Part shown: piece after piece, positions 47,216 to 56,774 of the stretch
Layout of the letters: the number at the start of each line of letters is the position of its first letter
Numbering within the stretch: position 1 is the first letter of the stretch
Origin: Phoronis australis
Lineage: Eukaryota > Phoronida > Phoronidae
Assembly: GCA_002633005.1 (NCBI GenBank)
Contig: NMRA01000047.1
Coordinates: 1,173,137-1,229,910, forward strand
Direction of reading: 5' to 3'
DNA: 56,774 bases
Made by a program: the position numbers and the translations under genes
Notes under the pieces: generated by a model
Database searches by the model: none
What the model was told of the DNA's origin: nothing
What the model saw: the letters and a program-made list of their open reading frames with translations, nothing else

Positions 47216-47536
47216 AACGGGAGGGAATTTTCAAGCGTTTGAAATCAAGATTCAGACGAAAAAAGCACAAGAGCGAGGACTCTGCACATTCTTCTTTTCA
47301 CACGCAAAATTTCTCTTCACGATGGCGGCATTTGATGTGTTGTAGTGCCTGTGAAGACGAGAACACCTAGATGCCAGATTCCACAACTACCTGACTTAAG
47401 TGTAAGCTCAATCTTGAGCACTTTTGACTCTTCAGGCTTTTTATCATAAAATATGGTGCACTACCGTGTATGTTTCGCAACCTCTAAGATTCTGTTGTGC
47501 GCATATATTGAATGTAAACTGCATGGCGACAACCAA

Positions 47537-47542
47537 AATAAA
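47537..47542 (+). promoter_or_regulatory. Poly(A) signal downstream of the orphan ORF
   Basis: AATAAA 167 bp beyond the end of the alternative-frame extension at 47370, before the start of the retroelement fragment. Confidence 0.45.
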
Positions 47543-47699
47543 ATGAAAGTGCAACTGTAAAGTTTGTTTTAAATGCGATTAAGCTGGAAGTGCGCTTAGT
47601 GCTCTCTCACTCCGAGTTGAGACGATTCGGCAGGGATCATAAGGCAGCCTGGGTTTACTCATTCATGATACAAAATACTTGTTGAAATGTAAATCCAAA

Positions 47700-48935
47700 C
47701 CATTTTACTGTGCATTTGTTGACTTCAGTAATTGGTAGAAACAGTGGTAGGCCTATACAGGTAAACCAAGATATAGCGAATGTATTATTATTACTTTTTG
47801 CAGATGATGCTACTTTGGTTGGTGCAACTGCAGTGCAACTTCAGAAAAGGCATGACTCATTGCAAAATTTCTTTTTAAAACGGGATGTGTCTGTGAATGT
47901 CGATAAACCAAATATAGTGGTCTTAAAAAGGTGTGACCCTGAAAAGTAATGAAAAATGGTTCAATAACGGAGCTAAGTTAAATGCATGCAGCTACTGTAA
48001 ATATCTAGGAATTGTTTCCTATGCATGCTGTGTTGGACGATGTGTTGCAAAACACTTGCCCAACAGGCAAGTAAAGCCCTTCATTTAGTCAAGTCTTATT
48101 TATACGAAATGGGAACAAACAGAAATGTAAAAATAGCATTTAAATTTTTGGATTCTATGGTGGCACCTATTCTGTTTTATGATGCAAATTTGTAGGGTTT
48201 AACCTACAGGGAGGAAATAGAAAGTGTTCAGTTTGCGTTTTGTAAATGGTTATTACGTACATCTATCAAGACAAAAAATGTTGCAAAATGTGAATGTGGA
48301 CCTTTTGATTTGTGTGCCAAATGTTGAAAATGAATGGCGATAGATTGCCAAGACAATGTTACATAATGCTGTTTTAACGATTCGAAAGGTCACAACTGGG
48401 TTTGGCTGTGCTTGGTTGCAGCAAGGAGTAGGTGAATTGTTTAATTTCTTTTAAGCAAAGACTTACGGATATGCATTTTCAGTTGTGGTCGTCTTCACTT
48501 GAATGTGATTTTTACCGTTCAATTAAATCTGAATTAACATGTGAAAAGTATTTATGTGGTAGCCTGCTGTCTTTAAATCAAGTATTTGCAATAGCAAATT
48601 TGTTCGATCCTTCATCTTATGATTGAATTGAGTAGAAGAAATAATGTACCTCGACCAGAAAAAAACTTGTAAAGCTTATAACACCGATGAAGTTGAAACA
48701 CAGATAACTTTTTATTGATTGTCATGTTCTTGAAAACCTACGAAAATATTTATTTCCATAATGTATTGTTAGAAATAGAAACACTCCTAGGTTGAGATTC
48801 TGTGTAAAGAAACACAACATCCTTCAATTATCAAGTCATCAGCGAGAGAATACTGTTGGTATATTCATTATAATGAACTGTGGGCCACTGGCCCTATGAC
48901 TTTTGAAATAAATGTTTTGTTTGTTGTTTGTTTGA
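47700..48935 (+). pseudogene. Non-LTR retrotransposon ORF2 3' fragment with tail
   Basis: NVLLLLFADDATLVGATAVQ carries the FADD catalytic box of reverse transcriptase. It is followed by SVNVDKPNIVVLKR, then in other frames YCKYLGIV, FKFLDSMVAPILFYDANL, YREEIESVQFAFCKWLLRTS, and a final GPLALYDF near the end. This is the palm-to-thumb-to-C-terminus order of LINE-type RTs. Several frameshifts and stops interrupt it and the endonuclease and fingers are missing, so it is a 5'-truncated dead insertion. The 3' end has AAATAAATG and a TTTG/TTG tail to about 48935. It differs in sequence from the minus-strand RT fragment at 33465-34165. Confidence 0.8.
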
Positions 48936-49201
48936 TATTAAGCAGGATTCCAAGTTCACGCACAGCATCCCAGCGGTGTTATGTCTCCAACACAGAACCT
49001 CTAGATTGCCTCACACGCTATCAGTGACGTCAGACTGTGAGTCTTGGGAACCAAGTTCAAAGATGCCAAGTTACGCGGGGTTGCTTCTTTTGCCGTGAGA
49101 TGTCGCTTCGCACTCCAGATGTCAGAAGTTGTACATCCTTTGCATGGCATTTACACTTCACAGTCGTCCAAAACTTCTGAACTTCTTGAGATTTAGTCAA
49201 A

Positions 49202-52200
49202 ATGTGAGTTTTTGTGTGTCGCTTCCGTTCTTTCATTTCTGTGTGTCCTACAAGCGCTCGAATATTGAACTGGCCAGCAGTAGAGTTTATCCGTTTACCA
49301 CAACAACACCAACGACGTGCAACAACATTTGATGCAAATCACAACGTTCTTTGTTGACCCTGGCCTAGGCCGGGCCAGGCCTAGGGCTAGACAATGATCA
49401 CCGTTTCTAGCTGGCCCGAACCAGAGACGGTGTATCTCCTATAGGTGCTTCATATGCTTTTCGGCAAATTATGCCTCTCATCAAAGTCACATTGTTAACT
49501 TTTGCACGTAGAGGGAAACCTTAGAGGCTTCGAGGCCGTGGATGTTTTTAATTCCTTCCAACTCTACTCAAAACAATATTCCCGAAATCAAACGTTTTCT
49601 TCGAGCAGTCTGCAGGGATATTCCTGCCCAAAAATTTGTGCCTAGCGTAATTAAAGTGGTAACATAAGACAGAATCCCAAGGCCAAGGGCAAGCGAGATA
49701 ACAACAAAGTCTTGCCACCCCACTGGCTGTAAGTTGACTAGGCAATGACCATCGCCTCTGTTGGCCCGAAGCAGAGGCGATGTAGAGGCTATAGGCGCTC
49801 TGTACGCCGGAANCGAAGGTCAGAAGTTGCGGACCTACCGGCGAACTTTGAAAGCTGAAGTTCCCGCCCTTCGCGTACGTGCTGCCGGGAACCAGCCGTG
49901 CATTTGCCGTGTTGTTAAACATTAAAATGTCAAATATGTGCACAAAGACTATTAAATGTCATATCAACAGCATTTATTTTTATCAAATACAAACAATGAT
50001 TCATTAAAATACAATCAGTTTCAAGTAACGCCAATTAAAGACAAGTATAAGTGGTGGCATTTTGGAAACGAACATTTGACTGACAAGACCGCAATGGCTC
50101 ACCTTTGGCCTATTTAAAGATTGAGGTCATGAAGTCGTCACATCACCTAGCGAGCGCGGTAAAAATTGGAGCGTGCGCAGTATAAAAATGGTGAGTTTAC
50201 GATTTTGGGAACTGAAATAGGGACTGCTCGAAGAAAAAGTTTGATAATGGGAGTATTTGTTCAAGTTGGAAGGAATTAAACAGATCGACAACCTCCTAAA
50301 GTGTTCCTCTATGCGCAAAAGGTATTTATAACAATGTGACTGATGGTTTAGTCGGTGCGAGGCATAATTCGCCGAAAAGCTTCCGGTGTACAGAGCGCCT
50401 ATAGCCTCTGCATCGCCTCTGGTTCGGGCCAACAGAGGCGATGGTCATTGCCTAATTCCAGAAATGTCCCTGAGTCTACATGTATTTTGATGATAGTCTT
50501 CATAGACTTCATGCAGCTAGTTGACTGGCTAAATATTCTCAAGCACAGTTTGTTTTAAAGAAGAATGGTAAAATGCAAATATATTTTCGAGTTCGATTTC
50601 AAGTAAATGGATTAGATCCTGGGCCCATATCTCACTCAATCACTGAGTTCCACTGGCACTGGCAGAGAAGGTTGATGCAATGACTGCTGACTATTGCTGT
50701 CCTGGACTCATCTACTATAATGCTGGCTGGCCATAAACATAACCATAGGCATGTTAGGCTAACACAACAGCCATTAGGAGGCAGATTAATTAGTTCAAAA
50801 AGTTGTAGAGTATGCAAAAAGTATACAAGATCCCACACTCTGCAGCTTAAAGCATCCACCCTTTTGAACTATTGAATAGGTCCAGATGGGGCTTACCCAT
50901 TTGTTAATCTACTGCACATAAATGGCAACTGATATTGTTTTTGGGCTGTTTACCTGTGCTTTGTTAAACTTAATTTTAAAATAATATTGTTCATTGTTCC
51001 GTGTATTTTGTTTAAATTTTGTATTTTGTATTGACTGCAAGAAAGTGGTCCTTGGGATAAAAAGCCCCATTGTTGTCCTTGTTTACTCAAAACCATTATA
51101 ACCATTCTCAACTTTTTTCAGGGCGACGTACTGGAAATCTCAACCTCGAAAGATGTGTGAATATTGCAAATGCTGGATCACTGATAATAAACCAGTGAGT
51201 ATATTTGCTCCTTTGACCAATTAAACCTGATGCTCTGGGATATTGACAAAAGTAGTGTGGTATCAACCAGTCTCACATCGTGTAACTTTATGGTTTATAG
51301 CCACAAGTGTATTTCTATAGTGTTCTTTTTTCCTTTGTAAACCTTGTGAACACGAGAAGCAATCTGACAACGTTTCAAACTGAACTAGTGTTCTCCACTA
51401 CTGAAAACTGAAAAATAAATTTGTCAACATATGTGGCAGAAGCACAAGGAGTCTCACTGTCTCTGTTTCAGTGGCAAATTTTTGCTCAATGTCAATTAAA
51501 AGCAGTAAAGGCAATGTTAATGATGGTGATGCCTTTTTTCCAAACTGGTTGCTATTTTTTCACAGATAGGTGGCGGGCCTGTCAAATGGGTAACAAGTGG
51601 TGCCAAGCAGATTGCCATGACACTTTGAAATGGGTCGGTCCTGAAGAAGACTGTAAATGCATTGAAGATTTACTAAAACTGTGATTGGACTAATGTTTGC
51701 ATGCTGATTAGTGGGTGTTTCCTTGAAAACCGATTCTCTTGATGTGTTGTCATTTCATGTGTATTGAAATATGACTAGTCAACAGAGGCATGAGTCATTA
51801 CTGTTGACTGAGCAATAGTCATATACAGCTAGTACGGGGTCCCACATTTTGAGAATCAGTTTGGTTCCTGTTATTCAATGGAGAATGCTGGAACCCTGTA
51901 AGTGGCTACTACCGTTGATTGTGTGTAAAAAAGGCTGAAATATGCATCTCACCAAGCAATGTTGTCTTTCAGAGTGTAGAGTTTCATGAAAGAGGCAAAA
52001 AACACCAGGAAAATGTTAAAAAGAAACTGGATGAGGTACAGTCTTCACATATGCTTCGTCTTTGTCATTTGTTTTATTGAATGTTTAATGTTTTATGGTG
52101 GCAAGACTAACGTCTGTGACGTCATATCTAAGGGGTTCTGGTAGGTACACAAGAGTTATGATGTTTGTAGTCTGATGTAACGTGCCAGCATTTTGAGAAC

Positions 52201-55200
52201 CAGTTTGATGCCTGTTATTCAGTGGAGAAAACTGGTTCTCAAAATGCTTGCACTTTATATGAGACTACTACCGTTATGACATCTGAAATTGTGTGGAAGA
52301 GGTATGTTTTCACCTTAATGCACATATTAGTCGAATACATGACCTGTACACATCCTGACAAAATGAAGTCCCCACCACGACATTAAGGATATTTACATTC
52401 ATTACCAATGATCAAATTTCTTAAGTAATTTTTATTTTTATAAGTATTAATTGAAGACCCATAAAACTATTTTTGGAATCTAATGGTGGCCACTGAGTGT
52501 TATTAAGTGCATGAAAACAGTGCCCAGATGTTACTAACCACAGGATTGCATTTTTCTAAATAACATAATTTTTCACGGAGATAGCTGAATTTTCCTCAAA
52601 CATGATTTTTTAGCACAAAACTTATAAACTATGTTAAATTATTTTGTTGGTTATAAAAGCGTTTCTGTGGTTCTCCATTAAGTCCTTTTAGCCCAAGAAC
52701 TTGGTTGTCAAAATTCATGATTTCCTTTTTGGCAAGGAATATTGAGATAGTCATTTTTATAGCAGAATTTTCAGGCGAAAGGCCTGAAAAGAAAATTTTA
52801 GACGCTCTAGTGTACCTGATAGAGAGAAACAAAATTGCAAGTTTCATGCAGAAAAATCATGTTTTTAGAAAACACACAGTGACATTGTGAAAATTTATGC
52901 ATTATTTTTGTGGAGATACAAAGGTTCTGTGGTCATCAAGGATTTTAAGAATAAGTAGTTTCACGGGTCTTCTATTATTTAAGGATTTTGATCCTTGGTG
53001 ACAAAGGCCATTGCCTTCCAGTTATGAGCTGAGGACCAGTGTCTGTTTATTGAAGTTCTCGTGTGTGCATTAAAACTCCTGTCTGTTTCTGAGTCTCTAT
53101 AAGATTTCTTGCTGCTATAAAAATACAACTGAGGCAGTTATAAGAAGTGAATTTAGTAATTTCTACTTAATTGTAGTTAAAGAGTGTCAAATAATCTGTT
53201 ACACCTTGACATTATTTACAAAATTGTTTAATGGCTTATGTTTCAGTTAAGGAAGAAAGGCTTGAAAGATGCCCAGTCTCAACAGACCTTACACAGTGAC
53301 TTAGCAGCCATTGAAAAGGTATTTAATCTGAATATATAGTGATTTATTGAAATATATACATATGTTCGTAGGCCCGAAGTATAACATGTACAAGACAGAA
53401 TATTGTCATGTGTGTTACAAACTAGATAATAAATTGTGACGCTTGAGAGCATGATGGACAAATGTTAGACGTAGGATATCCAGCGTTTTCATGAGATATT
53501 CAAATTTAGATGTCGTGGGAGAATGACAAAAACGATCACTTATGGCAGAGAACACATTTAACACTTTTCCTGCTGAGCCTCTATTCAGACTACTTTCCCT
53601 GTGTGCTGAGCTAAGTAGGTCACCACTACTGCTGTACACTAAGCTGTTGTGGAGGTCACCCAGACTAATGACCTAACAATTTTAAATTGGAAATTTGAAG
53701 GGGAAATATTAAATTAACAGAAAAGAAGTCAATATAAAACTTGTGCAGAATTTAATGGAGATTTTCACCAAGTGTAAGTCTTTATCATAGCCTTGGTGAA
53801 AGTAAACTGATCCACTGTCATCCTCTCCCCTATGACTCCAGCCATATAATGAAACTATGTGTCTACACTTACATAAACCTGCCAAATATCTCCCAAACTA
53901 GTAATCACAGCCATATGGTTTAAATTGAAGAACTGTAGAGGAAACTGTGAAGTATGGAATGCTCATTCCAGGGCTCTTACAATTTCTGAATGAAAATCAC
54001 AAGTGTCCTGGGGTGAGTGCACTCTCCTAGGGCAGCCCAGCTGTAACTAATTATAGTCGATTGAGTACACCCAACGCATTGTAATAGAATAATTGACATG
54101 TCGGCTGACCTCGCCTAGCGCAGGATAAGGGTTAATATGGAGAACATAAAAGCATGTTTTCTAGCAGTATTGGAATGTCACTTCTTTCAAAGCCCTGAAA
54201 TCATCTGCTGTTTCACTGAGGAACAATTTGAGACCAGTTTAATAATAACGAGTTCTCTAAATCAAAAGTTGGGTATTGTGATGGAAGTTGAGCTCATAGC
54301 CACTTAAATCAACATTTACAGGCTGCGCTGGAAGCACTGAAGAAAGACATCACTAGTGACCCCTCTATGGCAGCACAGTACGGCCTGAATATAGACACCA
54401 GCAAACCAGTAGTGATACGAGACATTGTAAAGACTGAGAAGAAGAAGAAAGATGCTGGAGAGTGGTATGAAGCTGTGTCACCCGAAGGCTACACCTACTA
54501 TTGGAACACCGTCAGTTTAGGTATATTTTGGCCTGTTTAAGTTTGGAGTCGTGCGGTAGTGTGTCTGGGGGATGGGCAACAAATGCAGCAAAAACTTTCT
54601 GCACAGAAACATTTATTACAACCAGACTGTGACTTTGGAGTGTCATTTCGCAAACATTTTTAAGTCTGGCCTGCCCGTCACCTGTTGGCCATATATGAAA
54701 CCAAGTATGAAATGGACAACAGATATCAAATGGGTGGTTAAAGCGTGTCGTAAAGATGAGATCGAAACAGCGAAATGTTAAATTACCTATCAAATTAATG
54801 AATTTGAGTGTCGGATTTATCTCTTTTCACAACTTGCAGTATCGAATTGTTTATCACACTACACACTGTGCAGTATCGAATTTTTTATCACACTACAGGT
54901 TGTGCAGTACCAAATTGTTTATCACACTACATATTGTGCAGTACCAAATTGTTTATCACACTACACATTGTGCAGTATCAAGCTGTTTATCACAGAACAC
55001 ATTGTGCAGTGTCAAATTGTTTATCACCCTACACATTGTGCAGTATCAAATTGTTTATCACATTACACATGGTGCAGTAACAAAGTGTTTATTACACTAT
55101 AAATTGTGCAGTATCAAATTGTTTATCCCACTACAGGTTGTGAAGTATCAAATTGTTTATCACAGGACACATCGTGCAGTATCAAATGGATACTTTGTTG

Positions 55201-56303
55201 ATGCAGTTCAACACAAAATTCTTTTTTGCTATGGAACGTTAATGTATGTTGTTGTAAGTAACATCAAGGGGTGGAATCAACAATGGGTCAAACTTGAAAA
55301 CCACTTGCCGGACTTCAAAACCATTTGGCTGGACTGCAAAACCAGATGGCCGGTGATCAAACGTCTTGTCCGGACTTCAAAATGTGATGGCCTCACCCAA
55401 AAACTAGTTGGCTGGACCCAAAACGCGATGACCGGTGCTATAACCAGTTGGTTGGTGATTTGTTCGGTGTTTGTGTTTGAGCACCAGCCAACCCGTTTTA
55501 GGTCCGGCCAACCAGTTTTATTGGGGGCGGCCATCTGGGTTTGAGGTACCAGACATTACGTTTTGAGGTCTGACCACCAAGTTAGAACATAGGCCATGAG
55601 ATTTTGCAGTCCAGTCAGCTGGTTTTGAAGTCTGGGCAAGTAGTTTTGGAGTCGAACCAATTTTTGATTACCCCTCTTGAACATGCAAATCACGTATGTG
55701 TGCACATGTTGTGGACAGCCATCAGATATGTTTTTTGCCTTACTGCTAGAATTTTTCTTTGCTGAGAGTGACTCATAATGTCCTTGACTTTGCACTATGT
55801 TGCTGACAGTGACTCATAATGTTCCTGACCTTCCACTTTGTTGAATGGGCTAGATGTCAACTCTGTCATGAGATCTTTTTCAAACAGTTGCTTAACGCTT
55901 GCTGAGACTCTGTCACTTTTGGGTCCCTGAGAAACTTAAAATCAGGTAGCCATCCTTGAAAATGATTTTCTTGTGCAATACCTCTAACAAAACTGGTTTT
56001 GTTTGAAATTTTCAAATGTTTGGTTACTTTTAAGTTAGTGTGAAAACAATACTTGGTTAATGATGAATGTTTTACAAGCCTAAATCAACAACTGATTACA
56101 GAATCTCGTTGGGAAGCACCGGATGATTTTGTAAGTCTGGCGAAACAACAAAACGAATCAGAAAAAGAGGAAAACAGTGAGCAAACGGTTGAGTCAGCAG
56201 AATCTGCTCCACAGGTGGCAGAACAGGAAGAAGAGGAGAAGCCGGCTGAAAGTTCACAACCTCACCACTCAGCTTATGGAAAGTGGCAAACAGTGCGTGA
56301 AGA
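49202..56303 (+). CDS. WBP4: WW domain-binding protein 4 (FBP21-like), 5' part; truncated by the window end
   Basis: Exons are ..49203 (AT of the ATG), 51122-51194, 51973-52035, 53247-53318, 54322-54520 and 56102-56303; the gene continues past the window at phase 2. The start codon is split: AAAAT|GTGAGT joins to G|GCGACGTACTGG, giving ATG in good context. The product opens MATYWKSQPRKMCEYCKCW. A U1-type zinc finger uses Cys13, Cys16, His30 and His36 (C-x2-C-x13-H-x5-H), followed by FHERGKKHQENV. One WW domain spans about residues 115-145 (W118, Y129-Y130, W140, P143), ending SRWEAPDDF. An acidic linker and the family motif YGKWQTV follow. WBP4 is a spliceosomal protein that binds proline-rich splicing factors. 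Human WBP4 has two WW domains; only one is seen here. The exon 5 donor is GTATAT. Confidence 0.92.
49387..49606. mobile_element. Foldback family C, left half copy
   Basis: TAGACAATGATCACCG with a terminal hairpin ending CCAGAGACGGTG, then CTTTTCGGCAAATTATGCC, ACGTAGAGGGAAACCTTAG and TTCCTTCCAACTC, all left-arm landmarks. The right arm is missing. It lies in WBP4 intron 1. Confidence 0.65.
49739..50454. mobile_element. Long foldback element family C with 74-bp TIRs, interrupted by an N
   Basis: The left end TAGGCAATGACCATCGCCTC is matched by the reverse complement of the right end over about 74 bp with roughly three mismatches. Each end has its own 11-bp hairpin (CATCGCCTCTG / CAGAGGCGATG at 49750-49782). 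Right after the left TIR comes an N (49813) and unrelated sequence. The right arm from about 50160 (ATGGTGAGTTTACG, CGAAGAAAAAGTTTGATAAT, CAAGTTGGAAGGAATTAAAC) is intact. It lies in WBP4 intron 1. Confidence 0.75.
51830..51909. mobile_element. Foldback MITE family A, degenerate copy
   Basis: GGTCCCACATTTTGAGAATC, then TTCCTGTTATTCAATGGAGA, then a weak return arm. It lies in WBP4 intron 2. Confidence 0.5.
52168..52267. mobile_element. Foldback MITE family A, well-preserved copy
   Basis: TAGTCTGATGTAACGTGCC and ATTTTGAGAACCAGTTTGAT pair with GAGAAAACTGGTTCTCAAAA and TTATATGAGACTA around a CCTGTTATTCAGT loop. It is exactly 100 bp, as at 6204-6303. It lies in WBP4 intron 3. Confidence 0.8.
54831..55190. 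repeat. 34-bp minisatellite, about ten and a half units
   Basis: The GCAGTA site recurs at 54836, 54870, 54904, 54938, 54972, 55006, 55040, 55074, 55108, 55142 (as GAAGTA) and 55176, an exact 34-bp period with no indels. The unit reads like TTGTGCAGTATCAAATTGTT plus TATCACACTACACA. It lies in the WBP4 intron between the two halves of the WW domain. A 262-residue frame crosses it only because the repeat lacks stops. Confidence 0.95.
55262..55682. mobile_element. Foldback element, about 420 bp, imperfect long arms
   Basis: The left arm (ATCAAGGGGTGGAATCAACA, GCCGGACTTCAAAACCATTT, GGCTGGACTGCAAAACC) pairs with the reverse complement of the right arm (TCAAGAGGGGTAATCAAAAA, GCCCAGACTTCAAAACCAG, TGACTGGACTGCAAAATC). 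The interior repeats short GG-CCAGTTGG-type motifs. It is non-coding and follows the 34-bp array by about 70 bp. Confidence 0.6.
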
Positions 56304-56774
56304 GTAAGTGTCCTGAATGGCAGTATCTAGGATAATAAGTACATCTAGAAAGATGTTAACATAAATTAAACCATTGAAGCATTGGAGTTATACCCTTCAG
56401 ATAAGCTACTCAGCCTTTCCACTACTTAGGTAATTGGATGCACGTGTTGGTCAGACAGTACTGAATTCAACTTTCGGATTGGCCTTTGAATAAATTTGTT
56501 GAACACTGAGGGTTGTACTTACAAATCATATATGTGTGGCATGGCTTTGGTTCACATTGAAAAGACTGTGCCTATTTTTCAAAACCAGTAGTTTCATTAC
56601 ATAGATAATGTATGTTGGATAAACAAACAATCATTCACCCACACTATTGGGGTGCATGCAAATGTTGCATTGGCGACTATTTTCGATGATTTCCAAGTCT
56701 ATTTTCAGACTCAGTTGATACAAAATGCAGTGTCTGAAATTTTGAAAATATGATGGATGCCAGTTTTCAGAATC

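Noticed and set aside
54756-55544. 262-codon plus-strand open frame
   Set aside because: It runs through the 34-bp minisatellite and the foldback; its apparent length comes from stop-free repeats, and it lies inside a WBP4 intron.

Overview
This is nuclear DNA from an animal. The genes are broken by GT-AG introns with intact phases. The products are animal-specific or eukaryote-specific (ciliary CFAP97-domain protein, APC/C subunit 10, EXD1, galactocerebrosidase, WBP4). Introns and intergenic space are AT-rich and packed with short foldback elements, minisatellites and dead non-LTR retrotransposon pieces. Nothing fixes the phylum. Gene content and repeat style suggest a marine invertebrate (deuterostome or lophotrochozoan), which is inference only. 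Three single N positions (22236, 44543, 49813) mark assembly joins. No bacterial operon, CRISPR array, rRNA or functional tRNA gene was found.

Layout. 0-8.8 kb: five-exon CFAP97-domain gene (+). 8.8-15.8 kb: gene-free, with a long foldback element and a 98-bp tandem array. 15.8-18.6 kb: ANAPC10 (+), three coding exons, 185 residues. 18.6-22.8 kb: gene-free, mostly one composite 1.5-kb repeat. 22.8-36.2 kb: EXD1 (-), eleven coding exons, whose introns carry three minisatellites, a dead reverse-transcriptase fragment, two long foldbacks and a tRNA-derived SINE. 36.6-38.7 kb: GALC (+), one uninterrupted exon, head to head with EXD1 across about 440 bp. 39-42 kb: no recognised gene. 42.1-43.1 kb: small two-exon gene for a 138-residue protein with a possible His/Asn-Cys papain-like signature (+). 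43.7-45.4 kb: near-identical direct duplication across an N, probably a haplotype artefact. 46.4-47.4 kb: unrecognised single-exon ORF with a frame break near its 3' end (+). 47.7-48.9 kb: decayed 3' end of a second non-LTR element (+). 49.2 kb to the end: WBP4 (+), cut by the window edge, with its start codon split by an intron.

The genes are not one pathway. EXD1 (piRNA factor) and the CFAP97-domain protein (sperm or ciliary axoneme) both belong to germline biology by family. ANAPC10, WBP4 and GALC are housekeeping cell-cycle, splicing and lysosomal functions. The EXD1/GALC pair probably shares a bidirectional promoter. I found no new multi-gene system. The most unusual material is the intronless GALC, the split WBP4 start codon, the small papain-like gene, the orphan ORF, and several foldback repeat families visible in multiple copies.
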